Notes under the pieces: model-generated | The model's input: the letters and a program-made list of their open reading frames with translations, nothing else | Database searches by the model: none | What the model was told of the DNA's origin: nothing | Made by a program: the position numbers and the translations under genes | Source of the DNA: Rhizobium sp. S152 | Lineage (GTDB): Bacteria; Pseudomonadota; Alphaproteobacteria; Rhizobiales; Rhizobiaceae | Reading direction: 5' to 3' | NCBI RefSeq assembly: GCF_030380735.1 | Contig: NZ_JAUDRZ010000003.1 | Coordinates: forward strand, 1 to 64,000 | Length of the DNA stretch: 64,000 nt | In this document: in pieces, positions 43,694-53,725 of the stretch | Numbering within the stretch: the first letter of the stretch is position 1 | Layout: each line of letters opens with the position of its first letter

Positions 43694-44782
43694 ATGGCTG
43701 GTCTCTCTCTCAGATCGATCCACAAATCCTATGGCGCCTTGCCCGTCATCAAGGGTGTCGATCTCTCCATCGACCACGGCGAGTTCGTGGTGTTCGTCGG
43801 ACCGTCCGGCTGCGGAAAGTCGACACTGCTGCGCATGATCGCGGGGCTTGAAGACATCAGCTCGGGCGAGTTGCATATCGGCGACAAGCTGTGCAATGCT
43901 GTCGAGCCACGCGATCGGGGCATCGCCATGGTCTTCCAGTCCTACGCGCTCTATCCGCATATGAGCGTCTACGACAATGTCGGCTTCGGATTGAAGCTGG
44001 CCAGAACGCCGAAGGACGAGCGTGATCGCAAAATCCGCGAGGCGGCGCGCATCCTGAAAATGGAGCATCTTCTGGAGCGCAAGCCGGGCCAGCTTTCTGG
44101 CGGACAGCGGCAGCGCGTCGCCATTGGCCGCGCCATCGTCCGGCAACCGGACGTATTCCTGTTCGACGAGCCGCTTTCCAACCTCGACGCCGCACTTCGC
44201 GTCGACATGCGCATGGAGATTGCGAAGCTTCACAAAGAACTCGGCACGACCATGATCTATGTCACGCACGATCAGGTCGAAGCGATGACACTGGCGGACA
44301 AGATCGTCGTGCTCGACGGCGGCGTCGTGCAGCAAGTGGGCTCACCGATCGAGCTTTACCAGCATCCAGCCAATCTTTTCGTCGCGGGCTTCATCGGGTC
44401 GCCGAAGATGAACTTCGTGCCGGTGCGGGCAGCCAAGGTCGAGGCCGACCGCATTACGGTCAGTGGTGAGGATGTCATCAATCTGACAGTCGAGGCCGAC
44501 GGGTCAGTCGTTCGACGCGGAGACCAGCTGACACTGGGTATCCGGCCACACGACCTTGTGCCGAGTTCAACCGGCTCGATCGTCGGTCGTGTCGTGCTCG
44601 TAGAGCGTTTGGGCAACGAGACTATCGTGAGTTTGGAGCTGTCATCCGGCGTCAACTGGCTGGCGGTTCTGAGCGGCGACCAGCCGCTCAGAACCGGCGA
44701 GAGCCTCGCTCTGGCCGCGAATTCGTTGAAAGCCAATCTCTTCAGCGCTGACGGCATCGCGCTTGGCAGCTATGAAAACTGA
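43694..44782 (+). CDS. Sugar ABC transporter ATPase (MalK/UgpC type)
   Basis: A 362-aa ATPase with GPSGCGKS Walker A, QSYALYPHMSV Q-loop, LSGGQRQR signature, DVFLFDEPLSNLD Walker B and VTHDQVEAMTLAD switch region. The C-terminal MalK-type OB domain (LTLGIRPHDL) allows shared or regulatory use. Begins 3 nt after the second permease and ends the operon. Confidence 0.93.
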   Translation: MAGLSLRSIHKSYGALPVIKGVDLSIDHGEFVVFVGPSGCGKSTLLRMIAGLEDISSGELHIGDKLCNAVEPRDRGIAMVFQSYALYPHMSVYDNVGFGLKLARTPKDERDRKIREAARILKMEHLLERKPGQLSGGQRQRVAIGRAIVRQPDVFLFDEPLSNLDAALRVDMRMEIAKLHKELGTTMIYVTHDQVEAMTLADKIVVLDGGVVQQVGSPIELYQHPANLFVAGFIGSPKMNFVPVRAAKVEADRITVSGEDVINLTVEADGSVVRRGDQLTLGIRPHDLVPSSTGSIVGRVVLVERLGNETIVSLELSSGVNWLAVLSGDQPLRTGESLALAANSLKANLFSADGIALGSYEN

Positions 44783-44840
44783 CGTCCATTTCATGCAAAA
44801 TACGCGACCTCGGCATGACTTTCCCGCTTCATCGGGCAAA

Positions 44841-47576
44841 CTAATGCAGCTTCAGCCTGTCCGAAACGACCAGCGCCATGGCTCTCCTGCTGACACCGAG
44901 CTTGGAAAAAATATTTTTGAGATGAAACTTCACGGTTGCGTCGGAGAGGCCGAGCGTGCGGGCGATTTCCTTGTTGCTCTTGCCGTCGTGTAGTTCAAGA
45001 AGAACTTCCTGTTCACGTTTGCTGAGCACCCCTGCCGTTAGTTTCTCGGTCAGGGCGCTTTTCGAAAAGCCATTCTGTTGGCTTCGGCCGGTGCTCCCCC
45101 TAACGCGCTGGCCCACCATTCGATTGATGAAATCGACCGCGTCCACGCTGAAGACTTTGAGACCGAAGCGTCTGATGATTGCCCGAACCACCGTGGCGAA
45201 TTCCGTTCCTTCATCGATGAAGGGCTGTGTCGCCTCGTGCGCCCGCGCTCGCGCGATCGATGCCTGGAACATCTCGAGCGCGTGAACATGTTTGCCCGCG
45301 TTCCAAGCGGCCTGCGTTGCCAATATCTCCGCGGTCAGGAGATGGTAGCCTTCGTTCCGGCGGCGGCATCTGTCGATAACGGCCTCAAGTGCGACGAACG
45401 CGTCCGTGGGTCGCTTCTGCAAGAGGAGTAGACGGGCAAGGACCAAATCGAAGTCGTTGCGTTCCCGCCATGTCCAACTGCCGATGTTCTTGGCGGCGGC
45501 GGCGCGGTCCGAGATCAGCCGGTCACACAGCAAAACTGCGGGCTCGACCATATTTGCCTTGGAGAAGAGGTCGCCCCGCATGATCTCGGCCGCGAGCTTG
45601 AGACGCGGCAGGCCGCGCTCTATCGCGACTTCCTCGGCCTTGTCGACCGCGGCCAGTGCAACGTCTATACCGAAGAGACGTAGTCGAGCGCGGGCGAGAA
45701 GAGAGAACAGCCGGGTAAAGATATCAATCCAGCCCTCGCCGCGGATGATCGGTGTGATCGCCGTACTCAGGCTTTTCTCGACGAGCGAGATGTCGCCCTG
45801 CAGGTAGAGGATGTCAGCGGTGGCTACCTCGCAAATGGCACTGAGATTGCGGTCGGTCCATTGCGCACTCTGGATCAGATCTTGGCCCTCGCGGCAAAAC
45901 GACAAGGCCGCTGCGAAGTTTCCGGACAGGCAATGCACCAATCCGAGATGAATCAGCATGAATATCTGCGAGTAAGCAGTGCGCTCGTCGCGATAGTGAT
46001 TGAGCGCTTTCAAAGCACTTAGCCGGGCAAGATCGAGGTCGCCGCGCCTCGTGTAGGCGATGCATAGATGGTTGTGAATCCAGCCGAGCTCCCAGGTGCA
46101 TTGCGGGGTGAAACCGGCGGCAAGGGTCTCGAGGTCGGCAATATCGGAATCGTCCAGATGACGATCTTCGTAGACGTTAACGAGCCCATCAATATGATTG
46201 AGCGTTATTGGATCTATTTTGAGAAATTCCTCCCGGCGGTCCGCCCGGCCTTGCTTGATCGCCTCCAGGCACTCTCGCGCGGCGCTGAGGCTTCCCTTTT
46301 TGGCAAGTACCAGTACGTAGCAAAGTGAGAGGCTGGGTGAGGCATGGATGATGGACGCAGGTAGGTCGTGGATTAGATGCTCCAGCACGGTATGACCTGC
46401 CCGAATGAAGAGGTTGACCCCTCCGGCTTGGCAGATCGTATCTGCTGCGAGAGCAAAGTTTCCGCCGTGAGCAGCATGAGAAACGCCTTTTTCCAGCATG
46501 CCGTGTGAGGTAAACCATTCCGCCGCGCACGAGTGCAGGGCACCTTCATCCGTCTGGGGTTCGCCGGCAAGTTCGGCCGCAAGGGAGCTGCGCAGAATAG
46601 GATGGAAGCGATACCAGCCGTAGCCGGATGTTCCTCGATCGAGAAGTGGAAACAGATCATCCAACGTCTCGGCGTCCACTGGCGTGAAAAAAAGGCCGGT
46701 CAGATGGGTGGCGAGGTCGAACGAAAATTCCTCGGTGATGCAGCATGCCCGGAGGGCTCGGCGCAGAGGTGCTGAAAGCCCGCTGAGGATAACTTCGTCG
46801 ACGTAGTTCAGCAGCGTCCGATGTGTGCCTTCGAGCAAGGCGGCTCGTTCTTCCCGGTCGATCGTATCAAGTGCGATCCGCGCGCCTTGTACGATCGCCG
46901 GCCAGCCACGGGTGGATTTCGCGAGCGAGTCGACATCGGCGGTCCCGAGGTTCCTCCCGAAAGCGTTACGGATTTCGCTGCGGGTGAATGCAAGCTGTTG
47001 AGCTGTAATTTCCAGGACGACGCCACGAACACCGAGGCGCGCGATCGGAAGGTGACGCGTCGACTGGGTCGCGCAAACAACACGTAGCGTATCGGGAGCA
47101 GTTAGCATCAGTTCGCTAAAAAGCTCTGCCACTGCGTGTGATGTGCAAGCGTCGATCTGATCGACAAACAGAATAGTGAGGTCTGATCGAAGTGCAATGG
47201 CATCCATCAGGTCCGATAGCGTCGTGATAGAGAATGCGGCGTCAATATCCAAAGCCGACACGAGATCGGCCAGAACTGTCTCTTCGGTTCGACACGGCAT
47301 GACGGTCAGCCAGCCACGGTGGCCAATCCGACCGCCCAGGATGGCCTCGATCTCCGAATGTGACCGCGTTAGTGAAACATAGCTCTCTCGAAGGAGCGCC
47401 GTCTTTCCAAACCCGGCGGGGGCATGCATCACGACAATCTGCCGGGCAAGGCCCTCGTAAATCTTGGACAGCAGATAAGGTCGTTCGATTGCCTGGAAGA
47501 GCATCCGTGGAGGCCGGAGCCGCTGAGGAAGCGGCTTTTTTCCGGCGTCGCTTAAGGTTGGTTCCTGCTGGCGCAT
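44841..47576 (-). CDS. MalT-like LuxR-family ATP-dependent regulator
   Basis: A 911-aa signal-transduction ATPase regulator. Walker A APAGFGKT is at 52-59 and a Walker B-like ILFVDQIDA near 140. A long helical-repeat (TPR-like) region covers about 350-820. A C-terminal LuxR HTH reads LSKREQEVLLELHDGKSNKEIARTLGLSDATVKFHLKNIFSKLGV near 855-900. ATP and an inducer normally drive oligomerisation of this class. It is the last gene of the nine-gene hydantoin-type operon and is the obvious activator of it. Its end faces the rhamnoside operon. Confidence 0.9.
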   Translation of the reverse strand: MRQQEPTLSDAGKKPLPQRLRPPRMLFQAIERPYLLSKIYEGLARQIVVMHAPAGFGKTALLRESYVSLTRSHSEIEAILGGRIGHRGWLTVMPCRTEETVLADLVSALDIDAAFSITTLSDLMDAIALRSDLTILFVDQIDACTSHAVAELFSELMLTAPDTLRVVCATQSTRHLPIARLGVRGVVLEITAQQLAFTRSEIRNAFGRNLGTADVDSLAKSTRGWPAIVQGARIALDTIDREERAALLEGTHRTLLNYVDEVILSGLSAPLRRALRACCITEEFSFDLATHLTGLFFTPVDAETLDDLFPLLDRGTSGYGWYRFHPILRSSLAAELAGEPQTDEGALHSCAAEWFTSHGMLEKGVSHAAHGGNFALAADTICQAGGVNLFIRAGHTVLEHLIHDLPASIIHASPSLSLCYVLVLAKKGSLSAARECLEAIKQGRADRREEFLKIDPITLNHIDGLVNVYEDRHLDDSDIADLETLAAGFTPQCTWELGWIHNHLCIAYTRRGDLDLARLSALKALNHYRDERTAYSQIFMLIHLGLVHCLSGNFAAALSFCREGQDLIQSAQWTDRNLSAICEVATADILYLQGDISLVEKSLSTAITPIIRGEGWIDIFTRLFSLLARARLRLFGIDVALAAVDKAEEVAIERGLPRLKLAAEIMRGDLFSKANMVEPAVLLCDRLISDRAAAAKNIGSWTWRERNDFDLVLARLLLLQKRPTDAFVALEAVIDRCRRRNEGYHLLTAEILATQAAWNAGKHVHALEMFQASIARARAHEATQPFIDEGTEFATVVRAIIRRFGLKVFSVDAVDFINRMVGQRVRGSTGRSQQNGFSKSALTEKLTAGVLSKREQEVLLELHDGKSNKEIARTLGLSDATVKFHLKNIFSKLGVSRRAMALVVSDRLKLH

Positions 47577-47650
47577 CGCACTACCTCACGGGTTCGGCTG
47601 GGACAGAATCCGACAAGAGCGAAATGCATAAAGCGTGCCAGACTGGCAGC

Positions 47651-48736
47651 TTACGCCTCGAGCGGCGCATATTCATGCGCAAGTCCGAAAGCAGCGGGGC
47701 CGAAAACGGCCAGTGCTTCCGGCGTGCGCATGATCGGCGGCACCTTGACACCCAACACGTTGACACGCTGGCCATATCGTAGGCGCTCGGTGGTTATCGG
47801 CTCGGCAGTGTCGGCCTCCAAGATGCAGATCAGATCCGGCACGATGGCCAGCACCTTTCCGTCCTCTTCCGCGACAAGATTCTCATTTTGAATCTGGATG
47901 CTAACGGGTTTGCGCGTCGAATCGAACGGCTCGATTGTGACAACGCCGACGGACCAACCGTTCTGCTCGCGTCGCGAAACGTCAACAATCTTGCCCGAGG
48001 CGAGAATGCGTGCGGTCTCGTAGTGCGTGCCGGAGAAAAAGGTGATCAGGTCAGCGACCGGATCACGATGGCTCTCGGTCGCCGCTCGTATGGTTCTGCC
48101 GATCCCAATTGCCAGTGACATCGTTCCAGGCACGGATACGCGCCGGGCGGTCTGACCATCCATGCCATAGTTGACAATATAGGACTGTCCGCCCATCCGG
48201 ATCGTCACGCCACGGGCCAGCCATTCGGCCTTCGCCGCATCATCGGTCTCGATGATGACGACATTGCCCTGCTCGTCCGCCACCGTCACCGGGCAGGCCG
48301 GCACGCCGTAGACATGGAAGGTTTCCATTTCGAGCTGCGGGAAAGCCCGGCCCATTCCATCGGCGTCGATGACGGGCAGGCGAAATTCGGCGGCGAGCAT
48401 GATCGGCGTCATCGAATTGATGCCGCCCGCCTCGAACGGAATGATCGCATCGATCTTCTTGTCCGTGCGCGCCTCGTATGCCCTGAGTGCCTGCCCGATT
48501 TCCTCGCCGCTCGGCATCTTCTCGATCAGGATGGTCGGTGCGCCCATGGCGCCGCAGGCGGCGATCTCTACCGTGTCGGGCACATCGTTCAGCGGCAGCA
48601 GATCGACCGGCCCAAACTTCGCGATGGCGGCTTTGGCCATCAGCTTGCCGATATAGGGATCGCCACCGCCGCCGGTGCCGAGCAGAGCGGCGCCGACAGC
48701 CATGTCGTCCAGATCCTTTTCCGTAATCAACGCCAT
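47651..48736 (-). CDS. DUF917 family protein (S-methyl-thiohydantoin desulfurase family), copy 2
   Basis: A 361-aa protein. DUF917 hallmarks are AVGAALLGTGGGGDPYIGKLMA, EIAACGAMGAPTILIEKMPSG, EAGGINSMTPIMLAAEF, PVIDADGMGRAFPQLEMETFHVYG and the C-terminal DLICILEADTAEPITTERLRYGQRVNVLG. Start ATG 48736; the longer frame overlaps the previous gene. The Pfam family is associated with thiohydantoin breakdown and normally adjoins HyuA-type genes. It is a tandem paralog of the upstream neighbour, roughly half identical by eye. Confidence 0.9.
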   Translation of the reverse strand: MALITEKDLDDMAVGAALLGTGGGGDPYIGKLMAKAAIAKFGPVDLLPLNDVPDTVEIAACGAMGAPTILIEKMPSGEEIGQALRAYEARTDKKIDAIIPFEAGGINSMTPIMLAAEFRLPVIDADGMGRAFPQLEMETFHVYGVPACPVTVADEQGNVVIIETDDAAKAEWLARGVTIRMGGQSYIVNYGMDGQTARRVSVPGTMSLAIGIGRTIRAATESHRDPVADLITFFSGTHYETARILASGKIVDVSRREQNGWSVGVVTIEPFDSTRKPVSIQIQNENLVAEEDGKVLAIVPDLICILEADTAEPITTERLRYGQRVNVLGVKVPPIMRTPEALAVFGPAAFGLAHEYAPLEA

Positions 48737-48740
48737 CTCA

Positions 48741-49835
48741 TCACCCCATATGTTCAATTGAAACGAACGGCTTGCTCAAGCCAAAGCAGGTCGGGCCGAA
48801 GACCTCCAGCGCTTCGGGCGTCCGCATGATTTCCGGCACCGACACGGCGACGACAGTGACGCGCTGCCCATAGCGCAGTTCCTCGCTGGTGATCGGCTCC
48901 GCCGTTTCCGTGTTCATGATGCATATGAGATCGGGAACGATCGCCTTGACCTCACCATTGACGCGCGCAATTAGGTTTTCGTTCTGGATCTCGATTTCCA
49001 TGCTCGCGCTGAAGGGACCGAAGCCGTCGATCCGGACGCGGCCGACAGAGAAGCCGTTCTTGGTTTCCCTGAGAACGTCCACGATCTTGCCGGCGAAAAT
49101 CGTCCGTCCGTAGCGGTAGAGTGTGCTGGGCAGGAATGTGAGCAGCGCATCGATCGGATTTTCGTGCGCGGCTCGCGCTCTGCGCAAGACTTCACCGATC
49201 CGGATCGCCAGGCTTAGCGTGTTCGGAACGGCCGTCCGCTTCACGTCGGCGCCGGACATCGCATATTCGGCGATATAGGCGCAGCCCCCCATGCGGATTG
49301 CCACGGCGCGCGACAGCCATTCCATCTGTCGGTTGTCGACGGCCTGGATCACCGCGCAGTCGCCATATTCATTGCTCACCGCCATGGGACTGCCGGATAC
49401 GCCGTAAACGCCGAAGGTTTCCATCTCCAGGAACGGAAATGCGCGCCCCATGCCATCGGCATCGACGATCGGAAGGCCCAGCCGCGCGCCGACGACCAGC
49501 GGAATGGTCGAATTTATACCGCCAATCTCGATCGGCATGGTTGCCTGCGCCTTGCGCCCGAGATGTTTCTCCAGGCGTTTGAGCGAGAATATCGCTTCTT
49601 CGCCGTTCGGAATCTTTTCCACCAGGACGGTCGGCGCGCCCATCATTGCCGTCGGGATGATCAGCATGTCGTCGTCGAGCGCCGATGGATCGATGATCTC
49701 GATCTCCAGGCCCTCGTCCAGGCATTGCTGGGCCATAAGGCGGCCGACATAAGGATTGCCGCCGCCGCCGGTTCCCAGAAAGGCCGCGCCGATGGCAAGG
49801 TCGCTCAATTGCTGGCTGTTCAGTTTCATGCTCAT
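48741..49835 (-). CDS. DUF917 family protein (S-methyl-thiohydantoin desulfurase family), copy 1
   Basis: A 364-aa protein colinear with the following copy: AIGAAFLGTGGGGNPYVGRLMA, MMGAPTVLVEKIPNGEE, EIGGINSTIPLVVGARL, VDADGMGRAFPFLEMETFGVYG, DLICIMNTETAEPITSEELRYGQRV. Its ATG overlaps the HyuA stop by 4 nt and its own stop is 4 nt before copy 2, so HyuA and both copies are probably made in fixed ratio and may form one complex. The two copies differ in their first 100 residues, consistent with separate roles. Confidence 0.9.
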   Translation of the reverse strand: MSMKLNSQQLSDLAIGAAFLGTGGGGNPYVGRLMAQQCLDEGLEIEIIDPSALDDDMLIIPTAMMGAPTVLVEKIPNGEEAIFSLKRLEKHLGRKAQATMPIEIGGINSTIPLVVGARLGLPIVDADGMGRAFPFLEMETFGVYGVSGSPMAVSNEYGDCAVIQAVDNRQMEWLSRAVAIRMGGCAYIAEYAMSGADVKRTAVPNTLSLAIRIGEVLRRARAAHENPIDALLTFLPSTLYRYGRTIFAGKIVDVLRETKNGFSVGRVRIDGFGPFSASMEIEIQNENLIARVNGEVKAIVPDLICIMNTETAEPITSEELRYGQRVTVVAVSVPEIMRTPEALEVFGPTCFGLSKPFVSIEHMG

Positions 49836-51373
49836 GCGACCACCAGATCGCCAATCGCCTTCACCCGGATGCGCGTCGCGCTTCCCGGGAGATAGGCAAG
49901 CGGCACCTCCTCGATGTCCATGATGTTGACCGTACCGCTCTGGGCACCGGCCTTAAGCGCCCGCTCTTCAGCCTCCTTTTTCGCGCCGCCAAGCACGACG
50001 TCGCGGGAGGTTCCTTCCAGCGAAAAGATGCGGTCGACCTCACCGCCGACCTGGGCGATTGCCGCGCCGATCGCATTTGCGACGGAGGCGTTCTGCGGCC
50101 GGATGACCTTCGATGCCGAGGGAAGGTCGCGCGAGATCAGGATCGATCCGCCGCCGACGAGAACCACGGGCAGTGGTTCTGCGCTCGTCTTCATGCGATC
50201 GACAGCCTCGTCGGCCATGCGGTGGATGGTATCGAGCGCGTTTTCGATGACCCGGGGCGAGATGTGAGCGACCCTATTGCGGTCGCCGATATCTTCCAAG
50301 CCTGCAGCAACAACGATGTCCGTCGTCGTCAGCGTGTCGCCGCCGAAGACGAGGGCGCGCGAGGTGATTTCGTAGCCGACGGAATCAGGACCGATGCGTA
50401 ACCCGTCGTCACGGACAATCGAGCCGCCGCCCAGCCCGATCGCCAGCACGTCCGGCATTCTGAAGTTGGTGCGAACGCCGCCGATATCGACGGCGACAGC
50501 GGATTCGCGAGGGAAGCCCTGCATCAGCATGCCGACATCGGAGGTCGTGCCGCCGATGTCGATGACCATCGCTTCCTTCTCGCCGGCGAGCATCGCGGCA
50601 CCGCGCATGGAGTTGGTCGGCCCGGAGGCGAATGTAAGCACCGGATAACGCTCGACATATTCGGGGACCATCAGCGTACCGTCGTTCTGGCTGATGAAGA
50701 ATGGCGCCTCGATCGAGAGCTCTTTCAGGGCGTTACGGAAGGAGCTGACGACCTTTCGTGAGAGTTCGGCGAGAGACGCGTTCATCACCGAGGCGTTTTC
50801 ACGCTCCAAGAAGCCAACGCGGCCGATCTGGTGGCTGAGGGAAATGGAGAGGTCCGGCACTTCATTGGCAAGTATCTCGGCGGCGCGCAGTTCCATATCC
50901 GGCGTGACCGGCGAGAAGACCGAGGTGATCGACGCGGCCTTGAGGCCGCGCGTCCTGATCTCGCCCGCAATGCGCATGATCTCGGCTTCGTCCAGAGGCG
51001 CGATCTTGCGCCCATCGAACTCGTTGCCGCCGCGAACCATGAAGGTATGCCGACCCAGCGTATCGGCGAGATCCTTCGGCCAATCGGTCATCGGGGGAAG
51101 CGCCTTGGTTGCGGGCAGGCCAAGCCGTACGGCCGCGACCTCGAGAAGGCGCCTGCGCTCGACGACGGCATTGGTGAAGTGCGTCGTGCCGATCATCACG
51201 GCCTTGATCTGCGATACCGATACGCCGGTGATCTCCAAGACCTGCTTCAACACGGCAACAATGCCGGAGCCGACATCGCTTGTGGTCGGGCTCTTGCAGG
51301 CGCCCAGCACCGTGGAGCCATCCATCAGCGCCGCATCGGTATTCGTACCGCCGACATCAATTCCAATACGCAT
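49832..51373 (-). CDS. Hydantoinase/oxoprolinase HyuA-like subunit
   Basis: A 513-aa ATP-grasping hydrolase of the hydantoinase A/oxoprolinase/acetone carboxylase beta group. Phosphate-binding motifs are GIDVGGTNTDAAL at the N-terminus and MVIDIGGTTSDVGML near 285; VMIGTTHFTNAVVERR and ASGPTNSMRGAA are also typical. Start ATG 51373 has GGAGG 5 nt upstream. The usual HyuB partner is absent; DUF917 proteins take its place, as in other DUF917 loci. Probable role is ATP-dependent opening of a five-membered cyclic amide. Confidence 0.9.
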   Translation of the reverse strand: MRIGIDVGGTNTDAALMDGSTVLGACKSPTTSDVGSGIVAVLKQVLEITGVSVSQIKAVMIGTTHFTNAVVERRRLLEVAAVRLGLPATKALPPMTDWPKDLADTLGRHTFMVRGGNEFDGRKIAPLDEAEIMRIAGEIRTRGLKAASITSVFSPVTPDMELRAAEILANEVPDLSISLSHQIGRVGFLERENASVMNASLAELSRKVVSSFRNALKELSIEAPFFISQNDGTLMVPEYVERYPVLTFASGPTNSMRGAAMLAGEKEAMVIDIGGTTSDVGMLMQGFPRESAVAVDIGGVRTNFRMPDVLAIGLGGGSIVRDDGLRIGPDSVGYEITSRALVFGGDTLTTTDIVVAAGLEDIGDRNRVAHISPRVIENALDTIHRMADEAVDRMKTSAEPLPVVLVGGGSILISRDLPSASKVIRPQNASVANAIGAAIAQVGGEVDRIFSLEGTSRDVVLGGAKKEAEERALKAGAQSGTVNIMDIEEVPLAYLPGSATRIRVKAIGDLVVA

Positions 51374-51451
51374 TTTGACCTCCAATGAGAACGAATTTGC
51401 CCATCGCCCGGCCATCGGCGCGAGCGCAGGCTTGTTTCGGTGTGAATTCAC

Positions 51452-52516
51452 TCAGGCGAAGAGCGCTTCGGAACGCTCCGGATCCCAGCCGACCGTGACC
51501 GTTTCACCGGGCCGGAATCGCTTGATCTGTGATTGGTTCTGCCGCTCGGCGACAATTTCCTGCGAGCCGAGGGAAAGGCGGTAGCGCACGATGGAGCCCT
51601 GATAGGTCTCGCTGATCACGGTGGCCGGCAGGCTGATCTCGCTTGAGACGGGCGGCTCGATGATGACGTTTTCCGGCCGGATAACCAACTTAGCGGGCTG
51701 TCCTTCCCGGGCATCCTCGCGAGCGCGCGCCGGTAGCGGCCGTCCGTCGAACGTCACCATGATGCGCTCGGCCTGCCGGTCCCTGACGGTGACGTCGATC
51801 AGGTTGGAATGGCCGATGAAGGTGGTGACGAACAGCGTTCGCGGATGCTCATAGATCTCAGCCGGCGCTCCGACCTGAACGACGCGCGCCTTCTCCATCA
51901 CGCCTATCCGGTCAGACATGGTCAGCGCCTCGTCCTGGTCATGGGTGACATAAACCGTGGTGATGCCAAGCTTTTTCTGCAGATCCTTGATCCAGTACTT
52001 CATCTCTTCGCGCAGAGCCTTGTCGAGCGCCGACAATGGCTCGTCGAGCAAGAGAATGCGCGGTTCGGTGACGAGCACGCGCGCAAGCGCTACGCGCTGC
52101 TGCTCACCGCCCGACAGTTGGCGCTGGAAGCGATCTTCATAGCCTGAGAGCCCGACCTGACGCAGCGCATCCTTCACCTTCGTTGTGATGTCCTGCCTTG
52201 GCAGTTTCCGCAGTTTGAGGCCGAAGGCGATGTTGTCCGCCACACTCATATGCGGGAAGATCGCGTAGTTCTGAAAGACGATCCCGATGTCGCGCTTTTC
52301 CGGCGGAAGAGCCGTGACGTCGTCGTGGCCGATGTGAATCTCGCCGGAACTGGGGCGGATGAACCCCGCGATCATTCTGAGCGTCGTGGATTTTCCACAA
52401 CCGGAAGGGCCAAGCAGCGAGAAAAACTCGCCTTGAGCGATGCAAAGATCTATCCCGGCGACCGCGACGCTGTCGCCATATGACTTCTTCAGTTGCTTCA
52501 GGTGGATATCGGCCAT
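51452..52516 (-). CDS. ABC transporter ATPase, PotA-like
   Basis: A 354-aa ATPase with intact [39 protein letters not shown] and VTHDQDEALTMSD, plus a C-terminal TOBE domain (LVIRPENVIIE, YQGSIVRYRLSLG). Fifth gene of the operon, after its binding protein; drives uptake for the racemase-HyuA-DUF917 pathway. Confidence 0.93.
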   Translation of the reverse strand: MADIHLKQLKKSYGDSVAVAGIDLCIAQGEFFSLLGPSGCGKSTTLRMIAGFIRPSSGEIHIGHDDVTALPPEKRDIGIVFQNYAIFPHMSVADNIAFGLKLRKLPRQDITTKVKDALRQVGLSGYEDRFQRQLSGGEQQRVALARVLVTEPRILLLDEPLSALDKALREEMKYWIKDLQKKLGITTVYVTHDQDEALTMSDRIGVMEKARVVQVGAPAEIYEHPRTLFVTTFIGHSNLIDVTVRDRQAERIMVTFDGRPLPARAREDAREGQPAKLVIRPENVIIEPPVSSEISLPATVISETYQGSIVRYRLSLGSQEIVAERQNQSQIKRFRPGETVTVGWDPERSEALFA

Positions 52517-52573
52517 GCTGAACCCTCGGCTTACGGGAGATGGCAGGGCGACTTTCGCCGCCCCGGCAATGGT

Positions 52574-53677
52574 TTAGGCAGCAAAGATACCGTTGACGGT
52601 TTCGACTATATCGTCCTCGTTTTCGAGATAGGCCTTCCAGTCGGGAACCCAGAACCCCTTGATGGCATCGGCATTGTTGACCACGCCGGCTTTAGCCAGA
52701 TTGTCCGGCAGAACCGCGTTGCTGACGGTCGGCCGTAGATAGAATTCCTTGCCCATGTTGCCGATGAATTCCGGCTCGAGAGCACGATCAAGCAGGGCGT
52801 AGGCGAGCTTCTTCTGCATCGGCTCGGCGTATTTGCTGACGGTGTAGGTCTGGGTCAGGATCGGCTGCTGTTCCGTCCAGTACCAGAAGGCAAAGGGTGC
52901 GCCCTTGTCGCGTGCCTGCATCGGCTCGGCGTCGCTCAACACGGAAATGACCACCTCGCCGCGGTCCATCAGCGTCTGCATGTTGCCCGTGAAGTCGGAG
53001 ATCTTCGCCGGCATGAGGTCGCGCATGGCCTGGTAGCCGGCTTCAAGATCGTATTGATCCTTGCCGAATACGCCGCAGGCGACGAGGAAGAAGTCCATCT
53101 GCAGCGTGTTTGACGTGATGTAGGTGCCGCGTTTTCCGGCAAATTCAGGCTTCCAAAGATCCTTGAAGGATGCCGGCGGCGGCGTGACGAGATCGGTCCG
53201 GTAGGCATAGCCGTACTGGTTGAACGCCCAGGTGACACCGACTCCGTTCGCAGTGGCGAATGGCCACAAATTCTTGCCGTTCGGAATGTTCGGCAGGAGT
53301 TCGTCGAGCTTCAGGAAGAAGTCGCCCGCGCCTGCGGTCTTGAACATCTCCGGCAGGTTCCAGTTGGTGATATCGAGCGGCGGCTTTTCGGCGCCGCCGG
53401 CGACAAACTTCGGAAACCATGGCCAAGTGGAGTCGTACTCGATCTTGCAGTTGAACTCCTTCTGGAAATCGACCAGCAGATACTTGTTCACCAACTCGCC
53501 CCAAGGGCCGCCCCATTCGCCGACGCGCAGTACCGCACCGCCGGCATCGAATGCCTGGCCGTCGAAGGTGACATCCTGCGACCACGCGTGGTTGATGTTG
53601 AAGAGAGGAAGGGTCGCGGCCGCCGCGCCCATCTTCAGGAGTGAACGGCGTGTCATTCCATCAGTCTTGTCGGTCAT
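52574..53677 (-). CDS. ABC transporter binding protein, PotD-like, Tat signal
   Basis: A 367-aa periplasmic receptor. The N-terminus MTRRSLLKMGAAAATLPLF is a twin-arginine signal. The mature part (LRVGEWGGPWGELVNKYLL, PPLDITNWNLPEMFKTAGAG, YGYAYRTDLVTPPPASFKDLW) fits the spermidine/putrescine group. The ligand is likely a cationic or heterocyclic N-compound (inference from neighbours). Confidence 0.92.
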   Translation of the reverse strand: MTDKTDGMTRRSLLKMGAAAATLPLFNINHAWSQDVTFDGQAFDAGGAVLRVGEWGGPWGELVNKYLLVDFQKEFNCKIEYDSTWPWFPKFVAGGAEKPPLDITNWNLPEMFKTAGAGDFFLKLDELLPNIPNGKNLWPFATANGVGVTWAFNQYGYAYRTDLVTPPPASFKDLWKPEFAGKRGTYITSNTLQMDFFLVACGVFGKDQYDLEAGYQAMRDLMPAKISDFTGNMQTLMDRGEVVISVLSDAEPMQARDKGAPFAFWYWTEQQPILTQTYTVSKYAEPMQKKLAYALLDRALEPEFIGNMGKEFYLRPTVSNAVLPDNLAKAGVVNNADAIKGFWVPDWKAYLENEDDIVETVNGIFAA

Positions 53678-53725
53678 GCGAGTCCCCTTTTTGGTTTTTG
53701 GTCTGCTTGATTGATAGAGCCGTGG

